From JAHEFU01 sp041395205 (GTDB lineage Bacteria; 4484-113; JAFGCY01), in assembly GCA_041395205.1 (NCBI GenBank), contig JAWLAZ010000002.1, forward strand, positions 1-64,000: a DNA stretch of 64,000 nt, given 5' to 3'. Both the position numbers and the translations under genes were made by a program. Shown here in pieces: positions 8,326 through 15,211 of this stretch. The notes beneath the pieces were generated by a model. That model did not search any database and had not been told where the DNA came from. It saw nothing but the letters and a program-made list of their open reading frames with translations. How positions within the stretch are numbered: position 1 is the stretch's first letter; every line of letters starts with the position of its first letter.

Positions 8326-9534
8326 ATGAGTTTCTTCAACGAAGCGCCCCCCGCCCCGGCCATCGAGCCCACGCCTGCCTTCGCGGCCTACCTCGAGCGC
8401 TACCGTGCCAGCCAGCCGAGCATCCAAAACTTCCTGTACCTGAACCATGCCTCGGTCGGCCCGCTCTCGGACTGGGTGATCGCCGCCGTCAATGAGCAGC
8501 TCTCCCAGCAGCAGATGGCGGACAGCGTCGACCAGGACCCCTGGTTCGACGGCTGGCGGCTCTCACGCCAGCGCGTGGCGGAGCTGATCGGGGCCGGGGA
8601 CCGCAGCGAGATCTGCCTGCTCTCCAGCACGCATACCGCGCTTTTGCGCGCCTTCCAGGCCATCCCGGTGGAGCCCGGTAACGAGGTGCTCTGCCCCGCC
8701 GACGACTTCCCCAGCCTGTTCACCGCGATGTCCGAGCTGACATCCCGCGGCGCCGTGCTACGTGCCGTACCAAGCGGCCAGGGCGACGGGATTGTCAGAA
8801 CCGCCGACATTCTCGCCGCGCTCACGCCGCGCACGAAACTCGTTGCCACGAGCTGGGTGAATTTCTTCCACGGCTACACCATGGACCTCGCTGCCATAGG
8901 CCGGGCCTGCCGTGACAACGGCAGCTGGTTCGCCGTGGACTGCATGCAGGGTCTCGGCGCGCTGACTCTCGACGTGAAAGCCACGGGCGCGCACTTCATC
9001 GCCGGGCATGGGGCCAAGTGGCTCTGCGCTCCGCTGGCCAGCGGCTTCCTCTGGGTGGACCCCGAGCTGGACCCCGGGCTGGTCACGCCGCGCACGGAGG
9101 GCTGGTTCGCCCTGGAGCTGAACCACCTGAGCTACACCGACCGCACGGTCAGGCCGAAGCACAATGCCAACCGCTTCAGCCTCGGCACAGTGCCCTTCCC
9201 CTCGGCCTTCGGCCTGCGCCGCGCCTGCGAGGTCTTCCTCGAGGCCGGGCCGCAGCGCGTGGAGGAGCGCGCCCTGGGCTTCGCCGACCGCATTGCCGCT
9301 TGCGTGCGCGACTGCGGGCTGGACCTCTACTACGACCGCAGCGAGCACAGAAGCGCGATCCTCTCCTTCACCCTGCCGGCGGGCAGCCCGCTCAGTGATG
9401 TGCTGAAGGGCCGCAGGGTGATCCACTCCGTGCGCGAGGGCCGCCTGCGCTTGAGCCCGCACTGGTACCACTCCGACGCGGAGATCGACAGCGTCTGCGA
9501 ATACATCCGGGAGAGTGCCAGGGTGCAGGTCTGA
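8326..9534 (+). CDS. Class V aminotransferase (cysteine-desulfurase-like fold)
   Basis: A 402-residue PLP enzyme of aminotransferase class V. The opening FLYLNHASVGPLS is the usual substrate-binding segment; FAVDCMQGLGALTLDV holds the PLP-contacting Asp and Gln; and HFIAGHGAKWLCAP contains the Schiff-base Lys. The C-terminal RLSPHWYHSDAEID completes the fold. Related proteins include cysteine desulfurases, isopenicillin-N-epimerase-like enzymes and kynureninase-like enzymes. There is no SufS/IscS-type active-site Cys loop that I can see, so a desulfurase role is not supported. It stands alone, is predicted leaderless, and its stop lies inside a hairpin (9524-9547). Confidence 0.85.
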   Translation: MSFFNEAPPAPAIEPTPAFAAYLERYRASQPSIQNFLYLNHASVGPLSDWVIAAVNEQLSQQQMADSVDQDPWFDGWRLSRQRVAELIGAGDRSEICLLSSTHTALLRAFQAIPVEPGNEVLCPADDFPSLFTAMSELTSRGAVLRAVPSGQGDGIVRTADILAALTPRTKLVATSWVNFFHGYTMDLAAIGRACRDNGSWFAVDCMQGLGALTLDVKATGAHFIAGHGAKWLCAPLASGFLWVDPELDPGLVTPRTEGWFALELNHLSYTDRTVRPKHNANRFSLGTVPFPSAFGLRRACEVFLEAGPQRVEERALGFADRIAACVRDCGLDLYYDRSEHRSAILSFTLPAGSPLSDVLKGRRVIHSVREGRLRLSPHWYHSDAEIDSVCEYIRESARVQV

Positions 9535-9547
9535 TTGCGGACCTGCA
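9524..9547 (+). other. Perfect hairpin spanning a stop codon
   Basis: TGCAGGTC pairs with GACCTGCA (8 bp), with the aminotransferase TGA in the 8 nt loop. No T-run follows, so this is not a standard intrinsic terminator. It may protect the mRNA end or block read-through. Confidence 0.45.
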
Positions 9548-9572
9548 ATACTTCTGTTAAGCTGTTATTGCA

Positions 9573-9755
9573 ATGAAGCCACCGCAGGCTAGTAACAGGG
9601 ACAGACAGCAGACAGAAGAGCCGCAGGCGCTCGAGGAGCTGAGCAGTTCTGACTGCGCGGAGATTCAGTTTGCAGGCGAGGCTCTTGTAAAGGAAACACT
9701 TGAGCGGCTTGATGAGAAGCTGCAGGCGGGTCGCAAATATCTGGCTGACAACTGA
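9573..9755 (+). CDS. Small acidic protein, likely antitoxin of the Doc-like toxin
   Basis: A 60-residue protein ending six bases before the Doc-like gene. It is rich in Glu and Gln and its C-terminal half (GEALVKETLERLDEKLQ) is predicted to be helical, as expected for a segment that wraps a Fic/Doc toxin. I do not recognise a Phd/YefM DNA-binding domain, and the protein is shorter than usual Phd antitoxins. The antitoxin call rests on position, size and charge. A -10-like TAAGCT or TTATTG lies just upstream, close to the ATG. Confidence 0.55.
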   Translation: MKPPQASNRDRQQTEEPQALEELSSSDCAEIQFAGEALVKETLERLDEKLQAGRKYLADN

Positions 9756-9761
9756 GTTGTC

Positions 9762-10151
9762 ATGTACAGGTTCCTAAGCCTGGCCGACCTGATTCTGATC
9801 CACCGGCACGAACTGCGCATCACTCCGGATGAGCCCACGGGCATTCACAGCAGAGCTGCCCTGGAATCTGCTGTCTACGCGCCGATCAACTGCCATTACT
9901 ACGACCCGGAGGCAGACGTCTTTGATGTTGCCGCCCGGTACGTCCTGCATCTCGCCTTGAATCATCCATTTCTGGCAGGCAACAAGCGCACCGCGCACGC
10001 AGCCTGCATCCTGTTTCTCGATATCAACGGTTACAGTTTCGAGCGCTCGGACACTGAGTTTGCCATCCTCATCGAGCGGGTAATTCTCAATCAGGCGGAT
10101 TCTGAGGATGTATCCAGTTTCCTTCGGACACACTCCAGGCCTGCACAATAA
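9762..10151 (+). CDS. doc: Death-on-curing (Doc) family toxin with altered Fic motif
   Basis: A 129-residue Fic/Doc-fold protein. It starts with the Doc-type FLSLADLILIHRHEL and carries the Fic loop HPFLAGNKRTAHA at residues 68-80, then the helix LFLDINGYSF typical of Doc toxins. Doc phosphorylates EF-Tu using the loop His together with an acidic residue at position 5 of H-x-F-x-(D/E)-G/A-N-K-R. Here that position is Ala72 (codon gca), which would remove a metal ligand; the protein may be inactive or catalytically different. It sits 6 bp after its presumed antitoxin, and together they form a compact two-gene module. Confidence 0.85.
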   Translation: MYRFLSLADLILIHRHELRITPDEPTGIHSRAALESAVYAPINCHYYDPEADVFDVAARYVLHLALNHPFLAGNKRTAHAACILFLDINGYSFERSDTEFAILIERVILNQADSEDVSSFLRTHSRPAQ

Positions 10152-10223
10152 GCCCTCCCTTGCAACTTCCCCGGCGGGCGAGTACTCTCAATGTGGTGAG
10201 ACACCGCTATCCAGAGGACGCCG

Positions 10224-11636
10224 ATGGCCCTGCAGACTGAACGCGACAGGGTGGCACACCTGCTGCGCCGCGCCGGCTTCGGCGCCAGCCTCAGCCAGAT
10301 CGACTGGCATGCGGCGCGCGGCCTGGAGGCCACCCTCGACTACCTGATCGACTACGACTCCGTCGAGGAAGCCCCGCAGATCGACGTGCTGGAGCTGACC
10401 AACATGAAGGGCAACCTCCCGGCGCCGATCGTCTCCGGCTGGTGGCTCTACGGCATGCTCACCACCCAGCGCCCGCTGCAGGCCAAGCTCACGCTGTTCT
10501 GGCATGACCACTTCGGCTGCAGCGCCGAGAAGGTCCAGAACGGCTACCTGATGGTCCAGCACATCCGCCTGCTCAGCGAGCTCGCCAGCTCTGACCTGCG
10601 CACCCTGTTCGTGGCCGTGGCCCAGAACCCGACGATGCTGCGCTTCCTTGACAACAACACGAACGTCAAGGGCCAGCCCAACGAGAACTTCGCCCGCGAA
10701 CTGATGGAGCTGTTCACGATGGGTATCGGCAACTACACCGAGAAGGATGTGCAGGAGGCCGCCCGGGCCTTCACCGGCTGGAGCTTCCAGCGTCCCAACC
10801 GCATCCAGGCCGCCGTGCGCGGCGCGGTGGAGCCGCAGTTCCAGTTCCGCCAGGGCGCGCATGACGAGGGCATCAAGACCGTGCTCGGCGTGAGTGGCAA
10901 CCTGAACGGCGACGACGTGATCGACATCCTGCTGGAGCAGCCGGTCACGGCGCGCTACATCGCCGGCAAGCTCTGGAGCTGGTTCGTATATGAGAACCCG
11001 GAGGAGCAGGTCGTCGAGCGCATCGCCGGGGTGTTCCGCGCTGGCAACTACAGTGTGCGCCGCCTGCTCAGGCATATCCTCACGAGCGAGGAGTTCTACT
11101 CCGCGCGGGCCGAGCGGGCGCTCTACAAGAGCCCGGCGGACTTCGTGGTCGGGATCAGCCGCAGCGTGGACCTGCCGGGGATCATCGACCTCTTCAACCT
11201 CTTCCAGGAAAGTGACAAGGAGAAGCGCCGTCTGCTGCGCGGTGCGATGGGCGGCGTGATGGGCAGCATGATGAACATGGGCCAGCACCTGCTCTACCCG
11301 CCCACCGTGGCGGGCTGGGACGGCGGCAGCGCCTGGATCAACAGCGCCACGATGCTGGAGCGCATCAAGTTCGCCGACCTGCTGTTCGAGCGCAGGGACG
11401 GTGTGATCAACTGGAACTTCCTCGTCGGCAACCGCCGCTTCGAGAGTGTCAATGAAGTGGTGGACCGGCTCTGTGAGGTCTTCGACGCCGGCCTGCCGGA
11501 GGCCAAGCGCGGGATCATCGCTGCGCATGTCGAGGGCCTGCTGGACCGCACCCGCGGTGAGAAGCAGTACCGCCAGCAGATGCTGCACGAGGCCTGCCGC
11601 CTGATCTTCGGCAGCCCCGAGTTCCAGTTCTGCTGA
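10224..11636 (+). CDS. DUF1800 family protein
   Basis: A 470-residue DUF1800 protein. Recognisable segments are RVAHLLRRAGFGAS at the N-terminus, KLTLFWHDHFGCS near residue 95, PNENFARELMELFTMGIGNYTEKDVQEAARAFTGW near residues 150-185, and HLLYPPTVAGWDGGSAWINSATMLER near residue 355. DUF1800 genes are typically followed by DUF1501 genes, as here, and the pair is thought to act in the cell envelope; no reaction is known. I see no clear signal peptide. ATG 10224 has AGAGG 6-7 nt upstream. The stop is followed within 1 bp by the first of eleven hairpin units. Confidence 0.9.
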   Translation: MALQTERDRVAHLLRRAGFGASLSQIDWHAARGLEATLDYLIDYDSVEEAPQIDVLELTNMKGNLPAPIVSGWWLYGMLTTQRPLQAKLTLFWHDHFGCSAEKVQNGYLMVQHIRLLSELASSDLRTLFVAVAQNPTMLRFLDNNTNVKGQPNENFARELMELFTMGIGNYTEKDVQEAARAFTGWSFQRPNRIQAAVRGAVEPQFQFRQGAHDEGIKTVLGVSGNLNGDDVIDILLEQPVTARYIAGKLWSWFVYENPEEQVVERIAGVFRAGNYSVRRLLRHILTSEEFYSARAERALYKSPADFVVGISRSVDLPGIIDLFNLFQESDKEKRRLLRGAMGGVMGSMMNMGQHLLYPPTVAGWDGGSAWINSATMLERIKFADLLFERRDGVINWNFLVGNRRFESVNEVVDRLCEVFDAGLPEAKRGIIAAHVEGLLDRTRGEKQYRQQMLHEACRLIFGSPEFQFC

Positions 11637-11637
11637 C

Positions 11638-11908
11638 GGAGGCCAGATGTGAGTCTGGCAACGGGAGCCCCGGAGCGATCCGGGCAACGGAGGTCAGCTG
11701 TAAAGCTGACAAGGAGGTCAACCGTCAGGTTGACACGGAGGCCTGAATTTATTCTGGCAACGGGAGCCCCGGAGCAATCCGGACAACGGAGGTCAGCTGT
11801 AAAGCTGACAAGGAGGTCAACCGTCAGGTTGACACGGAGGCCAGAATTTATTCTGGCAACGGGAGCCCGGAGCAATCCGGGCAACGGAATCGGGCGATCC
11901 CCGAGCCG
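11638..11908 (+). repeat. Array of eleven GGAG hairpin units between DUF1800 and DUF1501
   Basis: Units begin at 11638, 11664, 11689, 11713, 11737, 11763, 11788, 11812, 11836, 11862 and 11885 (the last degenerate, GGAA). Each is GGAG plus a hairpin. Examples of stems (loops): GCCAGA/TCTGGC (with GTGA inside a T-G pair), GTCAGCT/AGCTGAC (GTAA), GTCAACC/GGTTGAC (GTCA), CCCGGA/TCCGGG (GCGA or GCAA), GCCAGAA/TTCTGGC (TTTA). Four consecutive units form a 99 bp higher-order repeat present twice. All are in the sense of the flanking genes. Confidence 0.85.
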
Positions 11909-11965
11909 CAACAATGACTGATCTGGAAGTTGTCCGGTTTGCACCGGACCTCCAACGGAGAGACA

Positions 11966-13192
11966 ATGGCTGACAAGCATTCGAGAAGGGATTTCCTGGT
12001 CCGCAGCGGCAGTGTGCTCGCACTCGGCCTGCTGACCCCCGCCTGGCTGCGCGGCGTGGCCATGGCCCAGAAGCTGGAGCGCCTGCAGGGCGTCAGCCCG
12101 CGCAATGCCAACGTGCTCGTGGTCTGCCAGCTCAGCGGTGGCAACGACGGCCTCAACACCGTGATCCCCTACAGCGTCAAGGACTACTACCGCCTGCGCC
12201 CCGGGATCGGCATCCCCGAGAAGGAGCAGATCCCGATCTCCGATGAACTGGCCCTGCATCCCGCGCTGAAACCGCTCAAGGGCCTCTGGGACGAGGGCCG
12301 GCTGGCGATCGTCAACGGCGCCGGCTACCCCGAGCACAACCGCAGCCACTTCCGTTCCATGAAGATCTGGCAGACCGCCAGCCCCGAGACCCAGAGCGAG
12401 ACCGGCTGGCTTGGCAACTACCTCGACCGCCTGCCCGACCCCGTCAGCCCCGTGGCCGGCCTCTGCCTTGACAGCAGCGCCAGCCCGGCGCTCACCGGCC
12501 AGCGCGTCAGCGTGCCGACGATTGCCAGCCTCGATGACATCTCCGAGCTTGCCGGGACCCAGGATGCCGAGTCCGCAATGCGCGCCATCCAGCAAATGGA
12601 TGGCAATGCCCGGTTCGCGCATGTCAGCGCCAGCACAAACAGTGCACTGGACGCCGTGCATGAACTCAACAGCCTGCTCGGCAAGTATCAGAACTGCGTG
12701 GAGTATGAATCCGACAATTTCTCCAGCGGCTTCCGCCAGCTGGCGCGGCTGATCGCCGTTTCGCCCCTGACCCGCGTGGCCTACCTCAGTGTCGGCGGCT
12801 TCGACACCCATGCCAGCCAGCAGGACAAGCACGCCACGCTGCTCGCCGGCTTCGCCAGCGGACTGGCGCGCTTCATGGAGGAGATGCAGGCCATCGGCAT
12901 GCGTGACAGGGTCACGGTGCTGGCCTTCAGCGAATTCGGGCGGCGCGTCAAGGAGAACGGCTCCGGCGGCACGGACCACGGCCAGGCCGGCCCGATCTTC
13001 ATCGCCGGTGGCAATGTGCAGGGCGGCCTGCACGGTGAATACCCGAGCCTCAGTGATCTTGACGACGGCGACCTGCGTTACAACACGGACTTCCGCCGCG
13101 TGTATGCCACCCTGCTCGACAGGTGGCTGGATGCCGACAGCGAGAAGCTGCTGGGCCAGCGCTTTGACAACCTGCCTCTCCTGAGGAGTTAG
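11966..13192 (+). CDS. DUF1501 family protein, Tat-exported
   Basis: A 408-residue DUF1501 (sulfatase-like alkaline phosphatase superfamily) protein. The N-terminus SRRDFLVRSGSVLALGLL is a twin-arginine signal, so it should be exported folded. Characteristic segments are VLVVCQLSGGNDGLNTVIPY, GYPEHNRSHFRSMKIWQT, VGGFDTHASQQDKHATLL, VLAFSEFGRRVKENGSGGTDHGQAGPIFIAGG. The partner of the DUF1800 gene upstream; in other bacteria the two are nearly always adjacent. ATG 11966 follows GGAGAGAC; the frame stays open 36 nt further upstream but that would displace the Tat signal. The hairpin array between the two genes is unusual for what should be one operon. Confidence 0.92.
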   Translation: MADKHSRRDFLVRSGSVLALGLLTPAWLRGVAMAQKLERLQGVSPRNANVLVVCQLSGGNDGLNTVIPYSVKDYYRLRPGIGIPEKEQIPISDELALHPALKPLKGLWDEGRLAIVNGAGYPEHNRSHFRSMKIWQTASPETQSETGWLGNYLDRLPDPVSPVAGLCLDSSASPALTGQRVSVPTIASLDDISELAGTQDAESAMRAIQQMDGNARFAHVSASTNSALDAVHELNSLLGKYQNCVEYESDNFSSGFRQLARLIAVSPLTRVAYLSVGGFDTHASQQDKHATLLAGFASGLARFMEEMQAIGMRDRVTVLAFSEFGRRVKENGSGGTDHGQAGPIFIAGGNVQGGLHGEYPSLSDLDDGDLRYNTDFRRVYATLLDRWLDADSEKLLGQRFDNLPLLRS

Positions 13193-13222
13193 GAGCTGGG
13201 AGCTGGGGTGTAGCCAGGCTAT

Positions 13223-13269
13223 GGAGGTCGAGCGCAAGCTCGGCGTCGGAGGTCTGGCGCAAGCCAGGC
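13223..13269 (+). repeat. Two GGAG hairpin units after DUF1501
   Basis: Unit 13223-13243: stem CGAGC/GCTCG with a GCAA loop. Unit 13248-13269: stem CTGGC/GCCAG with a GCAA loop. Both follow GGAGGT and lie sense to the DUF1501 gene. The preceding 13193-13215 (AGGAGCTGGGAGCTGGGG) resembles 7787-7805. The rest of 13270-13397 shows no gene or clear element. Confidence 0.75.
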
Positions 13270-13397
13270 AATCGAGCTGCTAACACGCTGCGGCGTGGTT
13301 ATCGAACGTAATTTACAGTTCAGCATGTTGCGCAAGCATGATCGGCGATGCTCAACCTGATCCCCGATAGCGGCCGAGCTGGCGCTCGACCAACCGC

Positions 13398-13419
13398 GCC
13401 TGACTGGCGTCAGGCCTCC
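13398..13419 (-). repeat. GGAG hairpin unit after the MATE gene
   Basis: Read on the minus strand: GGAG, then stem GCCTGAC/GTCAGGC with loop GCCA. It starts immediately after the TAG stop of the minus-strand MATE gene, so it too is sense to its upstream gene. Confidence 0.75.
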
Positions 13420-14820
13420 CTAAGCGTCCGCGTCCTTCAGCTTGATCGTCTTCCACTTGCCGGTGTTGAAGCGCCAGGCCACCAGCGAGGCCTCGACATA
13501 CACCGAGATCGCCATCCCCCACCACAGGCCCGGCAGGCCCCAGCCCAGTCCGATTCCCGTGCCCAGCAGGTCATCGAAGGCCAGGATCCCCATCAGCGGC
13601 AGGCGCACGATCCACATCGCGGTGAAGGCGATCCAGGCCGTGATCGCCGTGTCGCCACTGCCGCGCAGTGCGCCGTTTAGCGTCATGCCGACACCCAGTC
13701 CCGGCAGGCAGAAGGCCATGATCCGCAGGAACTCCGCCGCCGGGGCCAGCACCTCCGGCGTGGCCTTGCCGATGAAGAGCGTGATGAACTGCGGGGCGAA
13801 GACGTAGAACAGGATCCCCATCGTCCACATGATCACCTGGCTGCCTGCCACGCAGTACAGCGCACTGATCCGTGCCTGGTCCACCTGGCGCGCGCCGAGG
13901 TTCTGGCCCACGAGCGTGGCCGCCGCGATGCTGAAGGCGAAGGCCGGCATGAAAGCCAGGCTCTCGGCCTGCAGGCCGACGTGCAGCGCACTCTGGCCCA
14001 CGACGCTGCCCGGCAGCAGCGTGATGATCTTGATGATCGCGAGCATCGCCATCGCGCGCATGCCCACCTGCAGCGTGACCGGGAAGCCCAGCGAGAACAT
14101 TTCCCAGGCCTTGGCCATGGGCCGCTTGATCGCCGCCCAGTCGAGCGAGATGTCGCCCTCGCTGCGCAGCATCACGAAGGCCACCACGCCCGCGGTGACG
14201 GTTGTCAGCGTCGTGCTCCAGGCGGCACCCGCCACCTCATAGCGCGGGATCAGGAACCAGTTGCCCGCGAAGTTGACAATGTTCGTGACGACCAGCAGCC
14301 AGAGCGGGAACATCGTCTTGCCGTGGCTGTTGAAGACGCTCACGCAGGCCATCTGGAAGCCCACGCCCCCCAGCCCGATCAGCAGGATGCGCATGTAGTC
14401 CCAGGCATAGCGCTGTGCCAGGGCCTGGTTGCCGGCCACGTCGCCATGCCCGCTCGTGACCATCATCTTGACCGGACCGGGGCCGATCGCCAGTCCGACG
14501 AGCAGCAGCACGGTGCCGATCAGCAAGCCCGCCAGCACGCCGACGATCGCATAGTGCCGGGCCTTCTCCTCGTCATTCATCCCGAGCAGGCGGGCCACGT
14601 AGGCCGTGATCCCCGTGCCGAGCCCCATGAACACCGCCATCAGCATCCACATGCTCGTACGGCCCACCGCCAGGCTGGAGAGCGCCTCGGCTCCCAGCGG
14701 GCTGACCATCCGCGTGTCAACGAAGCCCACCAGCGTCTGCAGTGCATTCGTGGCCGTCACCGGCAGTGCGAGGATCAGGATCATGCGCACGAGCTCAGCC
14801 GGTGAGTTCCAGCTGATCAT
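13420..14820 (-). CDS. MATE family multidrug/Na+ antiporter
   Basis: A 466-residue inner-membrane protein with about 12 hydrophobic segments and the MATE family pattern: the N-terminal SPAELVRMILILALPVTATNALQTLVGFVDTRMV, and a second half starting around FSLGFPVTLQVGMRAMAMLAIIKIITLLPG, reflecting the internal duplication of the family. MATE proteins export cationic drugs using Na+ or H+ gradients; the substrate here is unknown. ATG 14820 is chosen because AGGA lies 5 nt upstream; an upstream GTG (14859) would add 13 basic residues. It is monocistronic and divergent from the glutaredoxin gene. Confidence 0.92.
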   Translation of the reverse strand: MISWNSPAELVRMILILALPVTATNALQTLVGFVDTRMVSPLGAEALSSLAVGRTSMWMLMAVFMGLGTGITAYVARLLGMNDEEKARHYAIVGVLAGLLIGTVLLLVGLAIGPGPVKMMVTSGHGDVAGNQALAQRYAWDYMRILLIGLGGVGFQMACVSVFNSHGKTMFPLWLLVVTNIVNFAGNWFLIPRYEVAGAAWSTTLTTVTAGVVAFVMLRSEGDISLDWAAIKRPMAKAWEMFSLGFPVTLQVGMRAMAMLAIIKIITLLPGSVVGQSALHVGLQAESLAFMPAFAFSIAAATLVGQNLGARQVDQARISALYCVAGSQVIMWTMGILFYVFAPQFITLFIGKATPEVLAPAAEFLRIMAFCLPGLGVGMTLNGALRGSGDTAITAWIAFTAMWIVRLPLMGILAFDDLLGTGIGLGWGLPGLWWGMAISVYVEASLVAWRFNTGKWKTIKLKDADA

Positions 14821-14953
14821 GGATTTCCTGCGGGCAGCGGCGGCAATGGCCTTGGACACGATCCTAATAATACAGAGCTATCCCCTAAAATACTCTGCAC
14901 ACTTCGGGAATATTCACATAATCAGGTGGAGTGTTACCACCCGGGAGGATGCC

Positions 14954-15211
14954 ATGTCGGAAGTGATCGTCTACAGTGCGGACTGGTGCGGGGACTGCGT
15001 GCGTGCCAAGAATTTCCTGAAGCAGCACGACATCGCCTTCGAGGAGCGCAACATCATGACTGATGCAGCGCTCGCCGAGGAAGTCGTGCAGTACAACATT
15101 GAAGCCGGATTCGGCCCCAAGCGCCGCATCCCGATCATCCTGCACCAGGGCCGGATCCTCAGCGAGCCCAGCAATGATGAGCTCGCCGAGGCATTCGGAA
15201 TCACTCTCTGA
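14954..15211 (+). CDS. Glutaredoxin/mycoredoxin-like thiol-disulfide protein
   Basis: An 85-residue thioredoxin-fold protein, VIVYSADWCGDCVRAKNFL, with a CGDC active site at residues 12-15, then the usual cis-Pro segment RRIPIILHQGRILSEPS and a short C-terminal helix. The size and the C-x-D-C motif match mycoredoxin/NrdH-like glutaredoxins rather than classical CPYC forms. A strong GGGAGG site precedes ATG 14954. It probably reduces protein disulfides or mixed disulfides with a low-molecular-weight thiol. Its TGA abuts the TGA of the convergent CRTAC1-like gene (TGATCA). Confidence 0.85.
   Translation: MSEVIVYSADWCGDCVRAKNFLKQHDIAFEERNIMTDAALAEEVVQYNIEAGFGPKRRIPIILHQGRILSEPSNDELAEAFGITL

Noticed and set aside
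11638..11908. CRISPR array
   Set aside because: The repeated units are adjacent hairpins with no unique spacers of constant length, and no cas gene is present.
13981..14805. A 274-residue His/Arg/Gln-rich plus-strand frame inside the MATE gene
   Set aside because: The MATE gene on the minus strand has full family similarity and membrane segments; this frame has low-complexity composition.
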